From contig JBBQXS010000038.1 of NCBI GenBank assembly GCA_038209365.1, positions 1 through 40,965 on the forward strand: a DNA stretch of 40,965 bases, given 5' to 3'. The stretch is from DASQHW01 sp038209365. GTDB taxonomy: Bacteria; Actinomycetota; Acidimicrobiia; IMCC26256; PALSA-610. Positions 35,061-40,965 of this stretch are shown here, one piece after another (position 1 is the first letter of the stretch; each line of letters opens with the position of its first letter). Below the pieces are notes generated by a model. That model saw only the letters and a program-made list of their open reading frames with translations, was not told the DNA's origin and searched no databases. A program made the translations under genes and the position numbers.

Positions 35061-36347
35061 GTGTCGGTCGAGATTCGTTACGATGCGCCGATGCCGGACA
35101 GCGGTTCCACGGACGACTTCAGTGATGGCGGGAACGGTGGCAACGGCCCGACGGTCGACCGCCCGCCCAGGATGACGAGCGACCCGCGTGTGCAGCGGCC
35201 GATCGGCGGCATCGTCTCCGACCGGCGGGAGCCCAAGACGGCGCCATCGTTCGGGCGGTTCCTGTTCCGTCAGATCGGTGCGGGGATCAGCGCCGTCCTG
35301 ATCACTTTGGGCGTCATGCGTCCCCGCAATCCGGACGGCACCCTCGGGCCCCGCTCGTGGAAACGGCTCGGGACGTCCATCGCCGTCGCCTTCGCCATCG
35401 TGTTCGTCTGGACGTCGATCCACATCGTCAAGCCCGGCTCGGTCGCGGTGCCGGTGACGCTCGGTCACTCGGGCAAGCCGTTGTCGGCGGGATTCCACAT
35501 CACGCTCCCGTTCACGACGACCTATGGGATGTCGGTGCGGACGCAGAACTACACGATGTCGTCGAGCAAGCTCGAGGGCGGCTCGAACGCCGCGATCGAC
35601 GATTCCGTCGCAGTGCTCGGTTCGGACGGCGGTGCGGCGAACGTGAATGCAACGGTGCTGTATCGCCTCGATCCGAAGCGCGCGACCGATGTCTACCGAA
35701 CACTCGGCACGAAATACACGACCCAGATCATCCGGCCGACCGCACGGACCTGTATCCGCACGCAGTTCACGCTCTACACGATCGTCGAGGCCGCAACGAC
35801 GGCGTGGCGGCGGCTCGAGTCCGAGGTCTCCCAGTGCATGAGATCGAAGATCGAGCCGCGGGGCGTGGTTCTCCAGGAATTCCAGCTGCGAGAGGTCGCG
35901 CTCGGCGCCGGGTTGCAGGCCGCCGTGAACAACAAGGTCGCGTCGCAGCAGAACGCGCAGCAGCAGAAGTTCGAGCTGCTCACGGCGAGGCAGGCCGCGG
36001 ACATCACGAGGATCCAGGCGTTGGCGACCGCTGACTCGCAGCAAATCCTCGCGTGTGGCGGCAAGCCGGCCACGGTGACGCGCGACGGCCAAGTGGTGCA
36101 GACCGTCGTGCCGAATCCCATCGCCGAGTGCTCGCAAGCGCAGTTGACGCCGGCGTACCTGCAGTTCAGCTACATCCAGGCGCTCAAGCAGCTCGTCAAC
36201 TCGCCGAACAACAGCACGATCATCCTGCCGTTCGACAAGAACCTCACGCCGCTCATCCAGCTCCCGACCAACGGAACCAGCGGCACCGGCTCGACGAGCG
36301 GGACCGGCGCGACCACCGGCAACTCGACGCCGACAAGCTCCCCCTGA
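35061..36347 (+). CDS. SPFH/band-7 (prohibitin-like) membrane protein
   Basis: 428 residues. A disordered, Gly/Asp-rich cytoplasmic N-terminus (about 110 residues) precedes one membrane helix (SIAVAFAIVFVWTSIHIV). The SPFH domain starts KPGSVAVPVTLGHSGKPL, with GFHITLPFTTTYGMSVRTQN, ATVLYRLDPKRATDVYRTLG and RGVVLQEFQLREVALGAGLQ. A helical stretch QQNAQQQKFELLTARQAADI follows, as in prohibitins, then a short domain with two cysteines and a Thr/Gly/Ser-rich tail. GTG 35061 is preferred (AGGGGA 9 nt upstream). Such proteins scaffold membrane microdomains; its presence at the end of an export operon suggests it organises the assembly complex. It ends 9 bp from a convergent stop. Confidence 0.85.
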   Translation: MSVEIRYDAPMPDSGSTDDFSDGGNGGNGPTVDRPPRMTSDPRVQRPIGGIVSDRREPKTAPSFGRFLFRQIGAGISAVLITLGVMRPRNPDGTLGPRSWKRLGTSIAVAFAIVFVWTSIHIVKPGSVAVPVTLGHSGKPLSAGFHITLPFTTTYGMSVRTQNYTMSSSKLEGGSNAAIDDSVAVLGSDGGAANVNATVLYRLDPKRATDVYRTLGTKYTTQIIRPTARTCIRTQFTLYTIVEAATTAWRRLESEVSQCMRSKIEPRGVVLQEFQLREVALGAGLQAAVNNKVASQQNAQQQKFELLTARQAADITRIQALATADSQQILACGGKPATVTRDGQVVQTVVPNPIAECSQAQLTPAYLQFSYIQALKQLVNSPNNSTIILPFDKNLTPLIQLPTNGTSGTGSTSGTGATTGNSTPTSSP

Positions 36348-36356
36348 GTCGCTCGA

Positions 36357-37043
36357 CTACTTGACCGCGAGGAAGCATCTTCTTCCCCCGTTCGCGTACA
36401 ACGGGTGAGGTCTTTCGGCGTCGCCTACAACCTCGAAGACTTCGCGGAAGCCGGCGTACCGGATCGTGTCGATCACGCCTCGGTAGGTCGGGTGCAACTC
36501 GTAGCTCTCGCGGCCTTCGGTGTATTGGCCGACGTCCTTGTCGCCGAAGATGAAATAGCCCGATACCGGCTCGCGATGGCACACCGTGTCGATGATCGCG
36601 AACCGATTGCAGAGCTCGTAGATCTCGTGGATGAACTGCAGCGGGTTGACCACGTGGTACAAGACGCCGAGGTTCATGACGACGTCCCACCGTTCGTCCG
36701 TGCCGAGCGCGTCGGCGTCACTGACCGCGAACTCGACACCCTCGACTCCGCAGTGTTCCGCCAGAAACCTTGCCTGCGCGACGTTGGCCGCTCGGAGGAC
36801 GATCCCCTGCACTCGGCCGACTCCGCGTTCGGCAAGATCCATGCTGAAGAAGCCGCTGGCACAGCCGATGTCCAAGACGCTCGCCCGCGACGCGTCGGCG
36901 CCGAGCATCTCCGCGATGGTGCCGGCGATCAGGTCTCGGCGAAAGAGGATGACATCATCGTGAAGCGTGACGCGAACCACCTCACCGCGACCTTCGCTCG
37001 GTCGCGCGCCGCACAGGTCGACAAGCTCTTGCAACGGACACAT
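36357..37043 (-). CDS. SAM-dependent methyltransferase; N-terminus antisense to a gene remnant
   Basis: 228 residues. ASVLDIGCASGFFSMDLAER is motif I of class I methyltransferases. The next strand reads VQGIVLRAANVAQARFLAEH; family members normally have an acidic residue at the V after GI. RWDVVMNLGVLYHVVNPLQF is the motif IV/post-IV region and VIDTIRYAGFREVFEVV a later strand. It resembles the CmoB-like O-methyltransferases seen in sugar loci. ATG 37043 is used. The first 31 codons lie antisense to the tail of a decayed acyltransferase (36951-37055), so the natural N-terminus may have been replaced or recruited. An in-frame GTG at 36980 is an alternative. Function is probably methylation of a sugar, with reduced certainty because of these changes. 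Confidence 0.75.
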   Translation of the reverse strand: MCPLQELVDLCGARPSEGRGEVVRVTLHDDVILFRRDLIAGTIAEMLGADASRASVLDIGCASGFFSMDLAERGVGRVQGIVLRAANVAQARFLAEHCGVEGVEFAVSDADALGTDERWDVVMNLGVLYHVVNPLQFIHEIYELCNRFAIIDTVCHREPVSGYFIFGDKDVGQYTEGRESYELHPTYRGVIDTIRYAGFREVFEVVGDAERPHPLYANGGRRCFLAVK

Positions 37044-37055
37044 GTGCTCGGCTGA
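36951..37055 (+). pseudogene. C-terminal remnant of an OafA-type acyltransferase
   Basis: Plus-strand codons from 36951 read DIIVKRDANHLTATFARSRA and continue to a THVLG ending and a TGA at 37053-37055. They align without gaps to the last 34 shared residues of the intact acyltransferase (its bases 39099-39200). By eye, 22 of 34 residues are identical, including the DxxH-type catalytic DAxH and the final HVLG. Upstream of 36951 the similarity ends at once. The remnant is 90 bp before the intact gene and in the same direction, as expected for the left copy of a former tandem pair. Confidence 0.8.
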
Positions 37056-37132
37056 GCAACGATCCCACGGAATCGGAAGACGGATGACTGCTGCTCGAAA
37101 TGTCCGCCGTGTTGGTGAACGGTCCGGTTGAG

Positions 37133-37138
37133 TAGCGT
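37133..37138 (+). promoter_or_regulatory. Putative leaderless -10 element (TAGCGT) for the 37146 gene
   Basis: TAGCGT is 7 nt from GTG 37146. A TTGGTG lies upstream at 37112-37117 with a 15-nt spacer, shorter than the usual 17. The same -10 hexamer is found before GTG 31200. Confidence 0.4.
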
Positions 37139-37145
37139 CACTGAC

Positions 37146-39209
37146 GTGACGCAGGCGCAGACGCAGGTCCGGGACGCTGCCGTCCCGGCGCCGCGGCGAC
37201 AAGAGCACCCGTGGTACCGCGCCCATCTCGACGGTTTGCGGACAATCGCCGTGTATCTCGTCGTGGCGTTCCATACGGGCCTCTTCGGGTTCCGCGGCGG
37301 GTTCATTGGCGTCGACATCTTCTTTGTGCTGTCGGGCTTCCTCGTCACCAGCATCCTCGTGCGTGACCTGACGGCCGTCGGCCGCGTCGATGTGCGACGG
37401 TTCTATTCGCGGCGGGTGCGGCGGATCCTGCCCGCGGCGTGCGTGACCCTGTTGGTCACCGCGCTCGTGTACGCGGCGATCGCCAGCCCGGCCGAGATGC
37501 TCGACGCGGTGGGTGGGTTCCGTGCCGCGTTCATCTACGTTGCCAACTGGCATTTCATCCAGCAGGCGACGGACTATTTCGCGGCCGACGTCAACGCCAA
37601 TCCCGTGCTGCATTTCTGGTCGCTGGCCGTCGAGGAGCAGTTCTACCTGCTGTGGCCGCTCCTCATCTCCGTGCTCTTCCTGGTGACGGCGAAGGTAGGT
37701 CGGTGGCGGTGGTGGCTCCTGCGCGCGTTGGTCGCGGCTCTCGCGTTCGGGTCAATCGTCGAGGCGTTCCACGTGGGGACGCACGACCTCGCGCGCGCGT
37801 ACTACGGAACGGATACCCGCGCGTATCAGCTTCTTGCGGGCGCGCTGGTCGCGCTGGCACCCCAACTCTCGAAGCTACCCGGCCGGCTCCGCGCGGGGGC
37901 ACAGGCAACCGTTCCGTTCGTACTCGCCGGACTCGTCTTCCTCGGAACGTCCGCGCTCGATATGAGCCCGATCACGCGCGGCGCGCTGGTGACGCTCCTG
38001 GCCGTCGCGCTGATCGTCGGCCTCGAGAACGCCCACCGCGGCGTCACAAAGGCGGGGCTGGGATCGGCGCCGTTGACCTACCTCGGCCGCATCTCCTACG
38101 GCACATATCTCTGGCACTGGCCCGTGATCGTTGTCATCTCGCACGAGTACACGATCGGACACGCGTATCTCTTCGTGTTCACCTGCGTCATCGCGACGAC
38201 ATTGGCTGGGATCAGCTTCCACCTCATGGAACATCCGCTGCGCACGTCGCGCCGGCTCGATGCATACCGGGTACCGATCGTCGCGGCCGGTCTCGCGATC
38301 AGCATCTTCGCGGGCGTCGTGTTGATCCCGGCGATCCTCGACGCGGGAAGCGGTGCGGTGACGGGAGCAGCCGAACCAGGCGGGTTCAACTCGAAGCTTC
38401 GCCTGCTCGATTGGCGGAAGGCGAGAAGCGACATCCCGTCACTGCCTGACTGCTTGGGGAAGCCCGTCGACCAATGCATCGTCGTTCACGGCACTGGCAA
38501 GACCCTGTTGTTGATGGGCGACAGCCACGCGCGCATGTGGGTCCCGGCGTTCACGCAGATCGCGCAGATCGAGAAGCTCACGTTCGCGGTCGCGATCGAC
38601 GCCGGATGCCCGTGGCAACGCGACCTGCAGTACAACCTGGGCGCGAAGATCGCCGACGAGTGTCGGCACCACCAGGCCGACTGGTACACGCGCGTCGTCC
38701 CGCAGCTCGACCCGGACATTCTCGTTCTCGTGCACCAGGCCTACGACGACCCGGCGCGTCCGCACGGAATGGTCGGGCCGGACGGCAAGCTACGGTTCCC
38801 GACCGATGCAGCGTTCGAGAGAACCCTCGCGGACGCATCAACGAGCTCTCTGCGTACCTTGCGTCGAGCTGGCCGGACAGTAGTGCTGGCGGAACCCGTT
38901 CCCGTATCGATGCACGGCTACGACACGGTGAGCTGCCTCTCGCAGGGTCGCGCGCCGAAGGACTGCGCCTTCCGGGCCACAGGCGAGCCGACCGGCGTGG
39001 AGCGCTTCTACCGCTCGATCGCGCGGAATGACACGGTGACGGTGAACCTCGACAAGCTCGTCTGCCCGCGCCTCCCGGTTTGTGACGCAGTGATCGGGAA
39101 CATCATCGTCCGCCGCGACGCATCCCACCTGACCGCGACGTTCGCGCGAGCACTGGCCCCGCAGCTCGAGGCGCTTTTGCACGCGCAACACGTGCTCGGC
39201 CGCTCGTGA
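37146..39209 (+). CDS. OafA/YrhL-type O-acyltransferase with C-terminal SGNH domain
   Basis: 687 residues. The acyltransferase-3 domain has HLDGLRTIAVYLVVAFHTG with the key His, FIGVDIFFVLSGFLVT, RFYSRRVRRILPAACVTLL, and FWSLAVEEQFYLLWPLLISV, over about ten helices. The C-terminal extracytoplasmic SGNH domain starts with LLLMGDSHARMWVPAF and ends with the DASHLT catalytic Asp-His pair. This arrangement O-acylates (usually acetylates) surface polysaccharides, with acyl groups crossing the membrane. GTG 37146 is preferred because TAGCGT lies 7 nt upstream, consistent with a leaderless message; TTG 37128 would add six residues. A tail fragment of a relative lies just upstream at 36951-37055. Confidence 0.92.
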   Translation: MTQAQTQVRDAAVPAPRRQEHPWYRAHLDGLRTIAVYLVVAFHTGLFGFRGGFIGVDIFFVLSGFLVTSILVRDLTAVGRVDVRRFYSRRVRRILPAACVTLLVTALVYAAIASPAEMLDAVGGFRAAFIYVANWHFIQQATDYFAADVNANPVLHFWSLAVEEQFYLLWPLLISVLFLVTAKVGRWRWWLLRALVAALAFGSIVEAFHVGTHDLARAYYGTDTRAYQLLAGALVALAPQLSKLPGRLRAGAQATVPFVLAGLVFLGTSALDMSPITRGALVTLLAVALIVGLENAHRGVTKAGLGSAPLTYLGRISYGTYLWHWPVIVVISHEYTIGHAYLFVFTCVIATTLAGISFHLMEHPLRTSRRLDAYRVPIVAAGLAISIFAGVVLIPAILDAGSGAVTGAAEPGGFNSKLRLLDWRKARSDIPSLPDCLGKPVDQCIVVHGTGKTLLLMGDSHARMWVPAFTQIAQIEKLTFAVAIDAGCPWQRDLQYNLGAKIADECRHHQADWYTRVVPQLDPDILVLVHQAYDDPARPHGMVGPDGKLRFPTDAAFERTLADASTSSLRTLRRAGRTVVLAEPVPVSMHGYDTVSCLSQGRAPKDCAFRATGEPTGVERFYRSIARNDTVTVNLDKLVCPRLPVCDAVIGNIIVRRDASHLTATFARALAPQLEALLHAQHVLGRS

Positions 39210-39310
39210 CCTTTTCGTACGGGTGGCCCCACTCCGTACGTCATTCGCTGCATTGACCGCCGGCAATTGAGGGGTGAGACTTCCCGCTGTCGATGCCGGA
39301 ATTCGGAAAA

Positions 39311-40965
39311 ATGAGACGTGTCGGATCCGTCTTGTTGTTGTTGACCCTTGCCGGGGTCGTGCCGCGCGCCGCGCCTACCGCCGCGAGTGTGAACCCCGGG
39401 GGCTCGCGCGCGGTGAGACCGGCGATCGCGGCCGGCGGCGTGCATACGTGCGTGTTGCTGCCTCCCGGCGCTGTCCAATGTTGGGGCCGCAACGTCTTTG
39501 GTCAGTTGGGCGACGGCACGACGACAAATTCGTCGACGCCGGTGAACGTGAGTGGACTGAACAGCGCCGTGGCCATCGCGACGGGTGGCGCGCACACGTG
39601 TGCGGTGTTGGTCAGCGGCGGCGTCAAGTGCTGGGGCTTCAACTTCTATGGCGGATTGGGGAACGGGACGACGACCAACTCATCGAGACCGGTCACGGTG
39701 AGCGGGTTGAACGGTGCGGTCGCGATTGCAACAGGTGATTCCCACAGCTGCGCGTTGTTGGTGAACGGTGGCGTCCGTTGCTGGGGCCGCAATCTCCACG
39801 GCCAGCTGGGCAACGGCACCACGACCGACTCGTCGACGCCGGTGCCGGTGAGCGGGATCCAGAGTGCGGTTGCACTCGGCGTCTCCGGCAATATCGCGCA
39901 TTCGTGCGCGCTTCTCGGGAACGGCACTGTCAAGTGTTGGGGCGACAACAACGTGGGGCAGTTGGGCAACGGCACGACGACCGACTCGTCGACGCCGGTC
40001 GTGGTGAGCGGTCTCGCGAACGTCGCAGAGATTGCCGGCGGCTTGTTCCATGAGTGCGCGCGTCTCTCGAACGGCATTGCGAAGTGCTGGGGCGAGAACG
40101 CCTCCGGACGGCTCGGGGACGGCACGACGACGGATTCGTCGACGCCGCGATCGGTGATCGGACTGGGGAGCGTCGCGGACCTTGCCGTCGGCGGTGCCGA
40201 GGGGTGCGCGTTGATGGCCGACGGCATGGCTGCGTGTTGGGGCGGCAATCCGTTCGGCCAGTTGGGGAATGGCACGTCGACGAGCTCATCGACGGCGGTG
40301 CCAGTGAAAAACCTGGTCAACGTTGCAGGGATCGCAGTCGGTTCGGCGCACGCGTGCGCGTTGCTGTCGAATGGCACGGCGAAGTGCTGGGGTTACGACT
40401 TCTTCGGCCAGTTGGGCAACGGCACGACCACAGACACGTCGACGCCGAGAACGGTGAATGGTCTCGTAGGGGCAGCGGTCATCGCGGCTGGTGGTTCACA
40501 TTCGTGCGTACGCGTGGGCAGCGGATCGGTGAAGTGTTGGGGTCGCAATCTCAACGGCCAGTTGGGGAATGGCACGAGGAGTGACTCGTCGGTTTCCGTA
40601 GCGGTCGACGGCATCACTCAAGCGACCGCGGTGACCGCCGGTAACGCGCACTCGTGCGCACGGCTCAGCAGCGGAACCGCGACGTGCTGGGGAGAAAACG
40701 CGTCGGGGCAACTCGGAAACGGCACGAAGACCGACTCCTGGACCCCGGTGACCGTCGCCGGGCTCGGAGGTGTCGCCGCGGTGGCAGCGGGCGACGATCA
40801 TTCGTGCGCGCTGCTTACGAGCGGGACCGTGACGTGCTGGGGCAAGAACGCGTCGGGGCAACTCGGAAACGGCACGACGAGCAACTCGTCGATTCCGGTG
40901 CCCGTCACCGGACTCGGAGGCGTCGCCGCGGTGGCGGCGGGCGGCGACCATTCGTGCGCGCTGCT
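39311..40965 (+). CDS. Secreted RCC1-repeat protein, 3' end beyond the window
   Basis: At least 551 codons remain open to the window end. ATG 39311 begins a signal peptide (MRRVGSVLLLLTLAGVVPRA, then an AAPTAA-type cleavage region); ATG 39293 in the same frame would add six residues. After about 35 residues come ten full copies and part of an eleventh of an RCC1-type repeat, about 50 residues each, of the form HxCAL-x5-GxVxCWGxN-x2-GQLGNGTTTxSSTPVxVxGL. Each repeat has two cysteines about 11 residues apart, which could pair outside the cell. RCC1 repeats fold as a beta-propeller of seven blades, so this protein would form more than one propeller or a longer solenoid. Its role is unknown; surface binding is an inference. 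Codon use matches the neighbours. Confidence 0.9.
   Translation, partial: MRRVGSVLLLLTLAGVVPRAAPTAASVNPGGSRAVRPAIAAGGVHTCVLLPPGAVQCWGRNVFGQLGDGTTTNSSTPVNVSGLNSAVAIATGGAHTCAVLVSGGVKCWGFNFYGGLGNGTTTNSSRPVTVSGLNGAVAIATGDSHSCALLVNGGVRCWGRNLHGQLGNGTTTDSSTPVPVSGIQSAVALGVSGNIAHSCALLGNGTVKCWGDNNVGQLGNGTTTDSSTPVVVSGLANVAEIAGGLFHECARLSNGIAKCWGENASGRLGDGTTTDSSTPRSVIGLGSVADLAVGGAEGCALMADGMAACWGGNPFGQLGNGTSTSSSTAVPVKNLVNVAGIAVGSAHACALLSNGTAKCWGYDFFGQLGNGTTTDTSTPRTVNGLVGAAVIAAGGSHSCVRVGSGSVKCWGRNLNGQLGNGTRSDSSVSVAVDGITQATAVTAGNAHSCARLSSGTATCWGENASGQLGNGTKTDSWTPVTVAGLGGVAAVAAGDDHSCALLTSGTVTCWGKNASGQLGNGTTSNSSIPVPVTGLGGVAAVAAGGDHSCAL
39428..40965 (+). repeat. RCC1 coding repeat array with a 150-nt period
   Basis: The Cys-Trp-Gly codons start at 39479, 39629, 39779, 39935, 40085, 40235, 40385, 40535, 40685 and 40835. 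The step is therefore 150 nt eight times and 156 nt once. The last repeats seen are the most alike at the DNA level (for example GCGTCGGGGCAACTCGGAAA occurs around 40693 and 40849), which points to recent duplication at this end. The array continues past the window. Confidence 0.95.

Noticed and set aside
36405..36950. Extending the acyltransferase remnant leftwards in its plus frame
   Set aside because: The frame is open, but its residues do not resemble the acyltransferase before 36951 and the methyltransferase is clearly encoded on the other strand.
39646..40377. A 243-codon minus-strand frame with regular repeats
   Set aside because: The periodic residues are the antisense image of the RCC1 array; there is no signal or start context.
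1..40965. tRNA, rRNA, CRISPR array, IS element or integrase
   Set aside because: No cloverleaf-like or spacer-repeat pattern, transposase-like protein or terminal inverted repeats were seen; the regular repeats are coding RCC1 units.

Overview
This window comes from a GC-rich bacterium with strong G/C preference at third codon positions, frequent GTG starts, many 4-bp GTGA overlaps and at least two likely leaderless GTG starts. Together with RCC1-type repeats and the gene families present, this points to an actinobacterium, perhaps Acidimicrobiia or a relative. That is an inference: there is no rRNA or ribosomal marker here. No tRNA, rRNA, IS element, integrase or CRISPR array was recognised. 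Nearly all genes belong to one surface-polysaccharide (capsule, O-antigen-like or exopolysaccharide) locus.

Layout. (1) 1-8036, plus strand: a scar region with a remnant of a membrane glycosyltransferase, two paralogous GT-C-like membrane proteins flanking a WbpD/WlbB-type acetyltransferase, a third GT-C-like protein and a GT4. (2) 13897-8083, minus strand: SDR, a GT4-GT2 fusion, a hypothetical protein, a short CapD-like SDR and a GtrB/DPM1-like GT2. (3) 14064-15969, plus: PhyH-type dioxygenase and a sulfotransferase. (4) 19880-15980, minus: GT4, GNAT and a degenerate-GT2/CgeB-like fusion in an overlapping operon. (5) 19940-26643, plus: Wzz/BY-kinase-like protein without ATP-binding motifs, a Wzy-like membrane protein, CE4 deacetylase, GT4, GNAT and a WecA/MraY-type initiating transferase. 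(6) 31157-26671, minus: GT4 and a 1051-residue fusion of a PglF/CapD 4,6-dehydratase with a DegT aminotransferase. (7) 31200-36347, plus: GT4, Wzm-like permease, Wzt-like ATPase, a second sulfotransferase-like protein and an SPFH protein. (8) 36357-37043, minus: methyltransferase whose 5' end overlies the tail of a dead acyltransferase. (9) 37146 to the end, plus: OafA-type acyltransferase with SGNH domain, then a secreted RCC1-repeat protein that runs off the window.

How the genes may work together (inference): the WecA-like protein would load a sugar phosphate on polyprenyl phosphate. The dehydratase-aminotransferase fusion would supply a 4-amino-4,6-dideoxy sugar nucleotide, possibly finished by one of the acetyltransferases. 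The GT4/GT2 enzymes would extend the glycan on the cytoplasmic face. The Wzm/Wzt pair or an unseen flippase would export it. GT-C proteins fed by the GtrB-like enzyme could decorate it outside. Deacetylase, acyltransferase, sulfotransferases and methyltransferase would tailor it.

The most notable observations are the dehydratase-aminotransferase fusion, the pseudo-BY-kinase Wzz protein with a CTG start, two molecular scars of paralogues (289-477 and 36951-37055), the methyltransferase start written antisense over one scar, and a period of exactly 150 nt in most of the RCC1 array.
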